Shown: positions 28,211 through 41,195 of the stretch, in pieces
Layout of the letters: each line of letters begins with the position of its first letter
Position numbering within the stretch: position 1 is the stretch's first letter
Assembly: GCA_034670405.1 (NCBI GenBank)
Contig: JAXDDX010000012.1
Coordinates: 6,554,501 to 6,618,500, forward strand
Reading direction: 5' to 3'
DNA from: Hoplostethus atlanticus
Lineage: Eukaryota; Chordata; Actinopteri; Trachichthyiformes; Trachichthyidae
Length of the DNA: 64,000 bases
Notes under the pieces: generated by a model
What the model saw: the letters and a program-made list of their open reading frames with translations, nothing else
Database searches by the model: none
What the model was told of the DNA's origin: nothing
Made by a program: the position numbers and the translations under genes

Positions 28211-28235
28211 TTTTTTTTTGGGGGGGGGGGGGGGG
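28211..28235 (+). repeat. T homopolymer followed by G homopolymer
   Basis: A run of about ten T then about sixteen G within the right half of the hAT-like element. The exact length may be uncertain. Confidence 0.9.
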
Positions 28236-29194
28236 TCGAATATTCGAAATTCGGTCTTAAGAACAGTAGAGTATTCGAAAATGATTTTGGTCAGTCATGC
28301 ACATCCCTAAAACCCAACAGTGTGTTGTGTCTTGCTGAAACCTCCAAAAAGTCAACTTTTCAGGAATTGAAAAAGCAAGTTGGATATTTCCATTAATATC
28401 TATAACGTATTGATGTTTTGCATAAAGTTTTTACTGGTTTGGCCCCAGGATCATGAAAGACTTTGTATGTGGGGGTGAGAATAGCTGTCTTTTATAGTTG
28501 TGCAATAGAGAAACAGAAGATACAAAAGGTTTTCACAGTAAACCAACAAAGTGGTAGAGGTTACTCAATCGATGACACTCGAGACTTATTCTTAGGCCAA
28601 ATAAAATGCCACAATGGAAAATTCCAGACCAGTCCTATTGAAACAGTGTAGTAAATACTGATTTAGTGCACCAGCTCTGTCGACACCATTGAGAAACTGT
28701 TTCTTCAGGTGTTTCAAACTAATAATTTAATGAAAAACCATCTATGTGTGTCTCCTGCCTTGTGGCAATAAAATCATAAATCCATTACATTCAAAATATG
28801 ATTTTATTTGGAGGTGTGTGAATAGTAAACACAGAAAAGGTGTTAAGATATTTTATCAATCAACACATTATACTGTTTACACAACTTATCAAATATCCTG
28901 TGGTACAATACGGCCCTTTAATCCAAAAGTCAACAAAGACAGCAATAAAACTAAGCCCTGACTTCCTTTTCAAACATACATTTTTGCCACCTGTACATGC
29001 TGTGTAAAATCTTTTTAAATTCAGTTATCGTAACACACACACACAGAGCAAGCCCTCGGCTGATCTGGGAAGGTAGTGTTTGTACAAATCTAGGAGGAGA
29101 GTGAGTCCCTGTTGATCCTCACCACACCCTCTGGTTTCCTCTCTGAAGGGTAAATAACAGCAGGACAGAGAGCATTCCGACTGCACTGCTCCCT

Positions 29195-29277
<83 letters not shown>
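29195..29277 (+). repeat. (CA)n microsatellite, 83 bases
   Basis: The longest CA run of the window. Minus-strand open frames across it encode Cys-Val repeats and are not genes. Confidence 0.98.
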
Positions 29278-29279
<2 letters not shown>

Positions 29280-30560
29280 CTGTCTCCCATCCTGACATTC
29301 ACATCTCCTCTTCCCCCACAATGTGACTTCCTTCATTTCGCAAGCCTTATAAACAAAACACACCAATACTAACATTGCATAACCTAGGCAGAGACCTTTG
29401 CCAAATACCCCGCCACCCCACCCACATGCAGACACACTCAGAGTTGTCCACAGTGAGGGGAACAATGTGTAAGTGCACCCCACTCTCTGATAGAAGCGCC
29501 CACAAATTTGCTTATCATTCACTATCTTGGTCAGTGATTTTTTTCCCCCTCCTCTCCCTCAATCCCTTTCCCTCCTTCACTTTCTTGGCCAACAGGTCCT
29601 TCCATCTGTTAGCCAGCTGGTGGAAGGGGAGGATGGGGGTTTGGAGGAGGAATGAGGAGGAAGGGAGGGGGCCTGCTCCACCCAGCGGTTTGCTACTCTC
29701 AAAAAGTCAAACTTTCTCCTAGTGACTCTAATGACTGTACAGTGGATCTCATTAGGGCCTGACCCAGCGCTGGGTTCACCTCCCCGCATGATGTCACATC
29801 CAGGCCACAGACATGCCACCATCAAATACAGAGCAATGACATAAATCACAGAAATTATGTGGATCCATATGTTGGAATACCAGTTAAAGGACTGTAATAT
29901 CTCAATTATGTTGATAAACAAGTTTGACCTTCTCCGATTTAATTGCATAAATCATGAAACAAACGGTCTAATTCCTACAATCTAATTGGCAGCATGCTAT
30001 CCAAAAATAAAGAGTACACACAACTTGTGATTAGAAATGGCTCTCATGTCAAGGTTCAGGTCTGATTAAGCTCATCTAGGACGCCAAAGTAAGCGATGTC
30101 AAGCTGAAAGGACCTCTTTGAGAAGAGGCCGTGTCAGAATGTGTCACTCATCATTCTTCTTTTCCCTCCTCCTGCTTCCCTCTCACCTCTACCTCTCGTC
30201 TGACAGACAGGTTCAGGGCAGGTCTGGGGTCGACCACATGTAACCTGACCCTGCCCAGTGCTCTGTCTCTCCTGATCTTGGCTCACTCCCATTCCCAATG
30301 TTGGTTTAACCTGATGTTAATGTGCCTACACTCGCTGCTCTTCTGAAACAAAGTTCTGTTCCACTAGGCTTACATCTAGCCTACGTCTAGCCTCTGTCAC
30401 CTCTGCTGTCAAATGTAATTTACAAGCACCACAAACCTAACTGAGAAAAAAATTGCTTTCATATCTGTAATTATCTATGTAAATGGAGATGCCATAAGGA
30501 ATGTTTTTCATCACATATGGCTTGTCACAGTGGGCCAATCTGTCGATCTGCTCTTTAGAG

Positions 30561-32669
30561 CAGGGGTGGGGAACGTCCGGCCTCCACAGGACCATTTGGA
30601 CCGGCCCGCAAGGCCATTCAAGAATGCAATTTCATATTGTAAAAATATCCTCGGCCCTGTTTATTGTCACTAAAACATAAAATACAATACAGAGAAAATT
30701 AATTTAAAATAAAATCAACGCAAACTACGCTCAGGTCTTTTTTTGCATTTAATTTGATGTTTGTTTTTCTTTTCTTCTTGGTGAGACGTCACCAGCATGC
30801 TGTCACATTAACGTTCCATTAGTTAATTTCATCCCACACTCGAAAATGGCTACTAAGAAAAGGAAGGTGGATGAGGAATGCAGAGTTTTCCAGAATAAAT
30901 GGACAAATGACTTTTTCTTTGTTGAGGTGAGAGGCAAGCCCGTATGTACCGTATGTTTGTGGAGAAGTGCTGGCAGTTTTGAAAAGGGCCAATTTAGAAC
31001 GACATTACAGCTCGAAACATACCAATCTGAAGGATTTGCAAGGACAACTGTGCGCGGACAAAAATCGATGGACTACGGCGGGGTCTGGGTGTTCAGCAAG
31101 ATCTTTTTACAAGGCCTGTCCGTGAAGGGGACAATGTTGTTCAGGCAAGTTATGTAGTGAGTGCTAATTGCAAAGAAGCTGAGACCTCATTCGGAGGGAG
31201 AATTTGTGAAGGAGAGCATCGTTGAAACAGCAAAGTTGTTGGCACCAGACAAACTAAAACTGTTCCAGAGTGTCTGTCTGTCTCGAAGAACAGTAGCCGA
31301 TCGGATTATGGACATAGCACAAGATATTGAAAAAACCCTGAAGGAGTCAGCAACAGATTTTCAATTTTTCTCTTTGGCCTGTGATGAAACGACGGACATT
31401 CAATACCTCCCAACCGGCAATTTTCATTCGTGGAATTACAACAGAGTTTGACGTAGGAGAGGAACTGCTGTCATTGGAAGTGATGCATGGCACTACCAGA
31501 GGTGAGGACGTCTTTCAGAAACTTAATGCAGCTATGCAAAAAATGGAGCTATCGTTTGAAAAGTGAAGTGGCCTGACAACCGATGGAGCGCCAGCCATGG
31601 TTGGTTCGCAGAAGGGGTTAACTGCATTAGTCAAGAAAGAAACGACTCGTCTCAGTTTTGATCCGAATGATTTGATTGTATGCCACTGCATCATACAGCA
31701 GGAAAACCTATGTGCACAATTCCCTGAAGCTCAACAACGTAATGAATGAACTGGAAACGGAGCACAGGGATCTGGTGTACTACTGTGAAGTGTGCTGGCT
31801 GTGCCGTGGGAATATGCTGATGTGGTTCTACCAACTGAGGGAGGAGGTTCAGAGGTTCATGGAGATGAAGGGGAAACCTGTCGCAGATCTCAGCGATAGC
31901 AAGTGGCTATGCGATTTGACATTCATGGTTGACATAACCAGGCACCTGTCGGAGCTTAATCTGAAGCTCCAGGGTCCCAACCAGCTTCTCAGCTCACTGG
32001 TTTCAAACGTGAAATCATTCAAGGCCAAATTGAAGTTATGGCAGACGCAACTGGAGAAGGGTAACACTTCGTATTTCACCACTCTGCAAGCACAGGAGCC
32101 TGCTACGACATCAGAATATGCGAGTGAGTGCACAAAGCTAATTGAGGCATTTCGTGAGCATGATGTCCGACGCAAACAAGTGTAGTTGAACATGTTCAGT
32201 GCACCTTTCGAACCAGTTGATATGCCTGACATCTTCCAACTTGAACTAATTGAGCTCCAGAGCAATGATGAACTCAAAGCCAGGTACAACAGCCTTCCCC
32301 TGCTTGAATTCTACAAACGGTATGTAAGCCCTGATGATTTTCCTGTTCTGAGGAGGTATGCGCTGAGGATAGCGTCTGTATTCGGGACGATTTACTGCTA
32401 TGAACAGTTTTTTTCTAAATTGACTCTTGCTAAGACTCGGCTCCGCTCAAGACTCACCGACGCTAACCTGGAAAGCCAGTTGCGAGTAGCATCATCCTCA
32501 TGTCCAGCAGATGTCGCACGACTCTCAAAAAGAGAAGCAATTTCAGCCATCGCATTATGTAAGTAGCCTACTAGTCAATGTTTTGATTTTGCAATCTTAG
32601 CCTAAGGCCCGCGAACCATTTTTTAAATACTCAAATGGCCCTTTATGTGAAAAAGTTTCCCCATCCCTG
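30561..32669 (+). mobile_element. Degraded hAT transposon, Charlie-like (GTF2IRD2/ZBED-type)
   Basis: The element is 2109 bp. It opens with CAGGGGTGGGGAAC and closes with GTTTCCCCATCCCTG, which are imperfect terminal inverted repeats of the hAT-Charlie kind. The flanking 8-mers are CTTTAGAG on the left and CTTTATAG on the right, identical at 7 of 8 positions. The left copy fits the nTnnnnAn target preference known for hAT elements. Inside is a plus-strand transposase relic with frameshifts and stops. The mismatched duplication and the broken gene both point to an old, inactive insertion. It lies in the long intron E-F, antisense to the host gene. Confidence 0.9.
30846..32566 (+). pseudogene. 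Broken hAT transposase (GTF2IRD2/ZBED-like)
   Basis: The N-terminal part (MATKKRKVDEE, then WTNDFFFVEVRGKPVC and C-x2-C) is a decayed BED zinc finger in which the His pair is not evident. The later text matches the GTF2IRD2/ZBED5-like hAT transposase family: HSEGEFVKES, SLACDETTDIQ, GLTTDGAPAMVG, KWLCDLTFMVDIT, ELNLKLQGPNQL, and a C-terminal dimerisation region with YCYEQFFSKL. Residues at the expected catalytic positions remain: Asp at 31383-31385, Asp at 31582-31584 and Glu at 32402-32404. Lesions include adjacent stops at 31155-31160, a frameshift near 31.41 kb, TGA at 31564-31566, a frameshift near 31.7 kb that appears to include a deletion, and TAG at 32183-32185. It cannot make a full transposase. 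Confidence 0.9.
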
Positions 32670-35600
32670 CTTTATAGCATCAGAATCAGATTGAAATCCA
32701 TTTAAAAATCTAGGAATGGATAAAAGCAAGAAACATTGCTGAACATAAGTTACCTTAGGAAAAAAAACTACTCAATTCCAAATAAAACACCTATAGCTAC
32801 TCAACACCAAAATATCATGCCAACAGAAACACCTACAAAAACCCATCTGATGCTTCATAATACAAACAGAATCCGGTGAGTACCATGTATTTCCATTCAT
32901 TGCCATCAAACCCATTACTATAGCAGTAATACACGAGAGGCCGTTCTTTATTATAATCATGGGAATGACGTAATGATGATGATGTAATACGAGGTGCAGC
33001 TGAGTATCATCAGCAACAACAAATTACACATAATCCCAGTATAGAACATCCTCAAGGTATTATAGCCTTTCATACAACTCTATCAAGGAATGAGTACTGT
33101 CTGAAAGGTTTTCCATAGAAAACAGGAGAAAAGTGGAAAGATCACTGACTTGCTCACTGATTACCTCAAGAGTTTGCATCTCAACCAATAAAGCACAGCT
33201 AGCAGAGTTTTATGAGAATTATCAGCATGGTTGGAAGGAGATTTTGACCAATCAGTTTGGTTAGCTGAAACTACTAATTGTACTTCCTTGAATATCCTTT
33301 TCTGTGTCTTCTGTTCATAGGTAAATTCAAGTTTCCACAAGTGTTATTGGTCTGAGGGCTTAGCTCCCCTATAAGATACAAACAGATGTTTATATGGAGT
33401 TTTACAGCGTCAGAGTTTCTTCGACAAATTAGATCATCCTAATTTGATTATTGTATTGCTCGTTATACAATTTCCCTTTATTTAATGTTTGCCAAACTTC
33501 AGTACTATCGTATTGCATTTTCTAACAAGATAAAAATGTATGTGCTGGTGGGAACATGGTTCTCATTCTATGCAGCTAGTACATTACAAGGAGCAGTTCC
33601 AAACCTGTATTGCCATGGTAACCTTCTTGACCTTTCACCCCTGGTCGTGCTACACCTGTCAGCAAGTCACAACTGCACCCTGGGATCCCTGCCCCCTAAG
33701 CCTGTGATCTACAGAGAACTGGTTTATGTCGCAGCACTTAAAATATAAGCAGGACACATGAGCAGCATCTTTAACATCAATACCATCCTGAGCTCTGTCT
33801 TAAGTTAGCTTTCTTTTCTCAGAGCATGCAAATGTACTAGTATAAATATACAATCTTTTAGTGTTCCAATCAGCAGCCCAGCCATACAAACTGGGTTTCA
33901 GCACTTGTCTGTAAGACAGTGTACTGGTGACAACTTCAGATCTCCCGAGGTCACCCTCTTGTGTTTTTTGGTGTGATTCTTGGAGATGCACTTTGCTTCC
34001 CTCTGATAATATGCTGCTGTTCTGTTAATCCCCCATGGTTCCCCAGAGACATGCAGAAGTACACATTGCAGAGAGAAACAAACCCAGATGATTTTTGGGC
34101 CAACTCTGAAGTTTTATGGAACTGCAGCTCTGCAGTCAGCAGAGGGCAAGTCCCGAACTCGCATGGGTTGCATCAGACAACTAGAGTACAGACGCCAGCT
34201 TCATATCAGTCCACCACTTGCTCTGGACACACATGCATCAGACAGTTCATTAGATCAATGGCACTGACTTCAAATTTTTCAGGGATGTTACTTCATTACT
34301 TTCACCAGTTTAATGCTCAATCTATTCACTATGTTTAAAATCCAAGAACATGTGTTTTCAGGCCCGGAGCCAGAGAAAAAACACTTAGTGACAGCAAAGG
34401 CCATTCACATTACACTGACCTCATCTCCACAAAGCCCCCCACCGACCCCTAGCTGCCCACAGTGACACGTCTCCCGCATCCTATTCAGGCCCTGTTGGGT
34501 GCGAGCCCTAAGTCTCCCCTCATTCAATAAGATGCCTGTCCATTGCAGCCAAGGTTTCCATGTCTCTCCAAACACAGTGAGGCTGGGTCAAAAGAAAAGT
34601 CCACCAGAGAGAACTCCCATCTGTGTCCTCATCCATTCTAAGGGCCTGGACATGAGCAAACAGCTTGCTTTCACCACCCTGGCAACGCTTTTCATTTCAC
34701 ACTGCCGAACCTTTTGAGTCTACACACACTGAACCAGGGCACTGACTGCAGACTCAACATCTTCTCATGAATCGAGGAAGATAAATGTTTTGGTGGTCAC
34801 ACACAGAACAAGACTTCCTGACTCTTTGTGACACTGGTACCTAAGCCGTCTGTGAAGCTCGGAGATACTGACAGGAGGAAGCCCCTCTTTCTCAACAGGG
34901 AACAGATCTATGGACCACGGTGCTTTGGAAAACACCATGTTTAAAATGCAAGCCTTGAACCATAGGGCAACAAGGATATATTTAATGTTTGCATATGGTA
35001 ATCGTTGGCTGAAAAAAAAAAAGCTTGAACCATTTAAAAAAGGTCAATAGCCTTTAATGTGGTGTGTTAAAATAACATCTTTAAGATCTGGAGATAAACA
35101 TGCAGGCAAATAAGTGCGGTCTAAAACCAATATCTTTTTATCTTCAATATTCTACTCATAACTTTAAATGTTTTGTTAAGAAGCACTTGGACCTTTGAAA
35201 ATGCTGCCAAACTATTGTTTTGTCTAAACGTGATTTCATCATTGTACAATTTCAATCTATTTTCATATGTTGATTTTTGACCAGGTCCAAACTTAAAGGA
35301 ACAGGTGCATAATTTGTCAAAGCTCATTACCCTTAATGGTAGATTGTTTTTAAACTCAAAGGCTGCCTCCTGCTCAGTTCAAAGAATCATTCCTCTTTCA
35401 ATTACATGTCACACAAACACAGAGCAATGCGATGGGAAAGTTCAGTCCTCAATTGGGGAGTTTGCTTGGACAGATTGGACAAATATTTCCTTTGTGTGGT
35501 CGTCTCCTCGCCTCTGTTCGGCCCTGACAGCCACAGAAGAGGGAGTGAACAATCCAAACTGCATTGCATTATGGGGTGAGTGGCTGATCCATCCAAGACA

Positions 35601-36334
35601 CATGGCCGTCTAACCAGCTGCCTCTATGTTTACCCTTGACTACTTGGCTTAGGCATCAATTAGATGGGGTTATAGGGGAAAGAGGTTAATAGCACACTAC
35701 AGACAATTCAGATTTCTAATTAAAAAGACTGTATCCCATCTTTAGTGTAAAGATTACAGGAAAGGGGTTTCCCCTCCTGAGAGAACAGCAAGTCTCAATG
35801 AATTGCAAAAATGAAGGCAAGGCAATGAGAAAAATAAAAATTGTCAATTTGAACATCTTGTCCCAATGAACCATACACAATTCTATCCACTTTTCATTCA
35901 AGGCAAAACTCAAGAGAAAGTGAGACAACTTAAAATGTGTTTTGCACCATATGGGGCCATGTAGAGTCAAAGGCTCTGTAACAGCACACCAACTGCAAGG
36001 ACAGACAGCAGCCAAGACCACATGCTCCTGTAAATCAAACCCTGACTGCTCTGCCGCCTCAACTTCTGACCCTCAGGCCTAAAGGGCAGGTGATATCATT
36101 ATGTAGAGAATGATCACTTCATAGTCCTGCTTCACAGCTTGCTCAACAAAGGTGAGACACTAGCAGTAGACCTGACTAAAGGGAGGAAAAAGAATTTAGA
36201 CCTGTTCAGTGACAGACTGTGACAGGCACAATAGTTGTTTGTGGTTGTTCATAGAGACATTTTTTAAACCGTTATACAGGGAAAGTCTACTGAGCACGCA
36301 TGCTATTTTACAGCAATGTCTTCACAAAGTTACA

Positions 36335-36462
36335 CACATTCACACCTGGGAGCTGCAAAGTACAACCCCTCTCTTCTACTGCTGGGCACTGAGCAGCTCC
36401 ACTGGAGCACTTTAAGTGACTTGCTCAAGGGCACCTCGATGGCAGTTGTTGAGGGAGGGGTT
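36335..36462 (+). repeat. Probable fish interspersed repeat fragment
   Basis: The stretch contains CTGGGCACTGAGCAGC, then AAGTGACTTGCTCAAGGGCA and CCTCGATGGCAGTTGTTGAG. From memory, this phrase recurs widely in teleost introns. No second copy is evident in this window and I cannot name the family. Confidence 0.45.
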
Positions 36463-37548
36463 ACTCTGTTCAGCTGGCACTTTTTGTCAACAACCATCAA
36501 TGAAACTTGAACCAAATGGACTTAGTGATGCAACTTTGACTAAGTTTTGTAATGTATGGGGATTGTGCACTCTCAGCCTACTCATCAGCAAACTTGATTG
36601 GAGAAACAAAAGAGGGTTCTAGTCTACTTATTGTCAAACAAATGAAGGGGGGTCAAAAGTAATTTATCACTTAATCACTTAACCATTTGGATTATTCTAG
36701 CAAGTGAAAGAGGGATGTCTGCTTACAGGAATAATAAACTTCCACAGGGATTAGAGACTATTCACCATCTCGCAAATGCTGGAAACAATCATAGCACCAG
36801 GCTTGAAGCTAATGAAACTTTAACCAGGGATACTGAATGATGTGCAGCCTCTTGATATACCTCAAGAGTTCCCAAATCTGACCACAGTATTTTGCAACAC
36901 CACTCTGTAGCATATACAGTTAGTTAGCTTAGTACTAGTCACCAAGCACAATGGTAGTAACTACTCAGAGGCCTGCTACCCACTATTATAGTGAAAATAT
37001 TTATATGACCTAGTACACAACACTGAGCTTCCTGAGCATTTGTAAAAATGGAGATAAAAGGATGCTACACCCTTAAACCTTCACCCACAAACAGCAAACA
37101 AAAGCTTACGTGTACATATTCAACCTCATCAGTTCTGATATAACTGCCACAGTTAGGTTCACAAACATGCTACAGCATGCCACTTAAAGTGGATATTGAG
37201 CCATCATTACTGACAAACATTTTCTGTATCCATGGGTGTGCAATCTTTCAGCAGAGGCCAGACATACCATTTCTAACGGGAGATTAACGACCAGAGCTGG
37301 GCCAGAGCTCAACATGAAGGTTGCTGCCAAATAGGCATGTCATCTGAAACATGACAGGACCGGGAGGAGGGTTAGCCTCCTTCAGCAATGTCATCTGTGC
37401 CCTCTTGTGGAAGGCTGGCACAGTTCAACCTCCGGACACTTGGACTTCTTCACTCCCTGCAACTCCCTGTCAGATCTGGGACAAAAAGACTACAGCTGCT
37501 GGAAGGCTACTTTTGTCGACAGTTATTCTAACCCTCTACCCAGTTCGT

Positions 37549-37579
37549 TCTTTCTCTCTCTCTCCCCCCCCCCCCCCCC
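37549..37579 (+). repeat. (TC)n then C homopolymer
   Basis: A short TC run followed by sixteen C. Low-complexity pyrimidine tract. Confidence 0.92.
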
Positions 37580-40500
37580 TCCTCCAAAGCCTTTGGCAAG
37601 TCCCAAGCACCTCTCATTTTATGGAAATGTATTAGAGAAACTAATATCAGTCCAAAATCCCTCAATATTTGGACTGGGCTTAAAAGGCTCTTAAACTTGC
37701 AGTATACTATGTTCATAAACTTGTGTCCAACTGTGAGCTAACCTGTCACTGACATCATGGAGTAACATCGAAAATTACTCTTATCAATGATTTCTCTTCA
37801 TTCATTCATCAAGCCTTCATTGCCCCCTCTTTAAAACAAGCCTGAGTGTGACATAAATATAAAATGTAATTTTACAGCCAGATTCTGTCTCACTGAGATG
37901 ATGCACGAGAAGTAGGATGACTCAAAGTGCTGATCCCATAATAGAAACCATTGGATGAAAGCGAGAGAGCAGATCAGCCAATGCACAGAAGTCATATACT
38001 ACAATCGTCGACAAATTGTTGGAAAAAAAAGCTTATATTTCAGTTCCAGGGCTGAATAACTTGATAATTGCCTATTTTAAGGTTGTTCATGGAAACTTAA
38101 GTGGTCCCAAATGAATGGATTAACATGGAGCATTGGTTAAGAAAGACTGTAGTAACAGGATTAGTTCCCAGGTTTGAAGCATATCTTATTGATACAGGTA
38201 CATGACAGAGGGCAGGCAGACCCCCATCTATAATCCTAGCATACTGCTTTCAAGCGTGGCTGTGCTTTCTATAACACCTAATAAACCTTGTCATATGTAT
38301 GAGCAATCGTGCATATGACATACACCTAGTGATGACAACATTTCTTCAGCTCACAAATCAAGTAGAACAACCTGCTTTGGATGACAGCCAGAGAGACCTC
38401 CTCCTTTATCCAATAAATCCATTTTGTTTTCTTGTTCTCTTGCGCTGACACTGATGAGATCATGTACCATTATGCTTTCCTGCACACCTACAGTACAGGC
38501 TATGCCTGTGGGTTGCAGCATTTTACTAAGTTTGCTCTACTGCTCTAGATCTTTGTGGTCCCTACTTAATAGCAGACAAAACAGTGTGGTTGCAATTACG
38601 TTCCAAAGCTTGTAGTTGAGGTAGCCTACCTGCTGCGTAACCTTTTGACAGAACAGTTTCTTCTTACTCCCGTGGCTCAAACGACCTGTTGAGGTTTCAG
38701 AGGTACTCAATTTGAATAAACATTACATTTACAACATTTCATAGATGGAAATGGGCCTAAAACTGGGGGAGGGTTAAGCTGTCCTTGGGGTGGATACAGT
38801 GAAGACAGTGAAGTAGGACAGCTGTTATAGACATCCACTCAGACTCATTCCTCGCTCAAGGAAATAAAACTGAAACCCAGAAAATGGAAAGCATTAATAT
38901 ACTGTAGCTAGAGCAAATCCTTATGACTCACACACAGAATTTCATCCTAGCTCTTAAAGTGTCGTCAACAGTATGGGGAATACATCTCACTCAATGAAAT
39001 CCCACTGCAATGATACTCTAACATCTTAAGCAAATCATGACAACCTAACTCACGACACCAAATGTGAACTTGTTCTGTTCTGGTCCATACATCATGCTCC
39101 AGATCAGCTGAGCTGAAGCTAATGCATTGTGAGGCCAGAATAATTCCACTTCACATTGCATTGCTGGGAAACTGAGATCAGACTTTTGGCAGCATTAATC
39201 TCTGATGAGGGGAAACAGCGTCATCTTAGTGATTGGGAAGGGAGAGAACCAAACACTTCCAATGTTACTCACATAGTGACAATTAATCTGTCCTCTGCCA
39301 TTTCCCCTCCTATGACCTGCAAGCCAGTGGCCCTTAACCATCATCAACTGACCGTGAAGCTAATGTTGACAAGTATGCGTGAAAGGGACCACATCATCTT
39401 TCAGCACCACAAGGCGACTCATACACTACTTGTCAACTATCCCAATGGGACATTATATACCAGAAAAGAGAGAAAGAGAGAGAGAGATGCAGGTGTGAAG
39501 CAGCTGAAAACCGTCAAACTGTCTCGGGCGTTAGTACAGACAGTCTCTGGTTTCCTGTGGTCAGGGATCCATTGGAGGATATTGAACAGAGCTGATCAGG
39601 CAGCTCCTCCCCTCCCTATTGGCCAGTAACAGCATCATAGTTCAGTCTCACTCCACCCTTCTTCTACATGCTGTCACTTGGAACCCTGATAGAAAAACAT
39701 TAAGTACTCCACAAAAGAGCCTCTTCAGCCAAATCAAATGTTTAAACTTCTACTGCATACCCAGTTTGTGTGTTATGAGGTGTTTGCACAAGAGCAATGG
39801 GTTGTCTGTAACTCATACTTTTTGGTTTACTTTAAATTTTATGTTTCTGCACAGGTGATGGATTATCTGAGCTCTGATATAAATATTTAAAAAATATTAT
39901 GTGAGGAGGGAATGCATTCAAGATGAACTCATACACTGGTGGTTTATAAAGTGTGGTATGCTTGGCCTCAACGTGGTAACGCTGATATTATCAAGCCATG
40001 AATGGGTCCAAAATGATGAACAAATTCTTAAGGTTCATTCATGTTTGACAAAGAGACAAGGAAGAAAATCCTCATCAAACATAAAGCCAAGGTACAGATC
40101 ACTTAACTTTTATGACACTTATAACCATTTCATCTCTAAAATCTACCCATCTAACAACCCACAAGCATTTATCTTCCCTCTTCTACAGAGGGAGACAAAC
40201 ATGACAATGCTCTCGCTGTAATATGATTCCAATTAGCATCTGTCAGGAGTATTTATGATTGGCTTCTAGTGCTCTGATTTCATTTGCTTTGTCATGGTAA
40301 ATCAGAGGAGTAAACATGTTGACTGTGTGCATGCGGATTAGAAAAATCCCTATTGAAGATGTGACATGCTGAGATCAAGTGCCTCTTCTTATCCACAAAC
40401 CCTTTTTTACTCAAATTAGGATCCAAGAATGCAATTGGAGGTATGCTTTTTGCTTTGTCGTATTTGGCACAATGCCGAAGTCATGATAAAATGATGAAAA

Positions 40501-41161
40501 TGTTTGTTTTAAGAAGAGTGTGAATATGAGAGGTGAGGAAAAATAACTCTCAGGCTCCACAGTTAAGTCCTACCCAGTCATCAAACAGCAGCCTTGGGAA
40601 GAAGACTTTGATAAATGGATGAAGGTACAAGAATATGCTGGCAGACAATTAGAATAAAGCGGCATGAGAACAAGTAATAAATCACAGCTTGAATAAAAAG
40701 CCATATGCACACTCAATAAATTCACTGCAACTTTATATGTAAGTGAAAACAAAAGAGCAGGGATCTGGAGGTATCATTGGCGGTTTTAGAGAATGGGACA
40801 GTGAAACCATCAGCTCCTAAGGTGAAACAAAAACCTAGAGTAGCTGAGTACCCTGAGGGGGCTTTAACTGCATGAGGGAGAGAAAGCATTTTTACAATAG
40901 GTATAAATATCATCACATTAACAGTGCCTTTGTCTCTGTGCCATAATATTTTGTTTCAATTCACTCCAGACGGGGATAAAACACATTCACACAAGCAAAC
41001 GAAAACATTTCCATGACACGGTGCGCCACAGCACCATGCTTAGATCCTTGCATTTCAAAGAATAATAACAAGACTAATATGAGCCCCGAGAGAGGAGCTG
41101 AGTTTGGATGAGTCATCTGACCCAGGTCTGAGCCTCACCCACCGCAAGGCCTGCCAATGTG

Positions 41162-41195
41162 CCCCCCCCCACACACACACACACACACACACACA
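41162..41195 (+). repeat. C homopolymer followed by (CA)n
   Basis: Nine C then about thirteen CA units. Confidence 0.95.

Larger units (their letters stand above)
27390..28309. mobile_element. Non-autonomous hAT-like element, 920 bp
   Basis: The ends read TAGGGATGAGTTCG on the left and CATGCACATCCCTA on the right, sharing an inverted TAGGGATG. The element is flanked by a perfect 8-bp direct repeat, AAACCCAA (27382-27389 and 28310-28317). Sub-terminal TTCGAA-type motifs occur at both ends. The interior holds a CpG-rich 120-base core (27565-27685), a (GT)n run, a 72-base (CT)n run and a T-then-G homopolymer pair. No transposase is recognised; the open frame at 27744-28202 mostly translates the (CT)n tract and then unfamiliar sequence. 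The 8-bp duplication and terminal motif support the hAT superfamily; the family name is unknown. Confidence 0.85.

Noticed and set aside
29025..29522. 165-residue minus-strand open frame
   Set aside because: Its core is a Cys-Val repeat from the (CA)n run; no splice sites or family signal in the rest.
29577..29948. 123-residue minus-strand open frame with hydrophobic start
   Set aside because: The second half translates a purine-rich low-complexity tract, and no start context or splice partner was found.
39156..39629. 157-residue plus-strand open frame
   Set aside because: No recognisable motif, no splice-site support, and a GA-rich patch encodes part of it.
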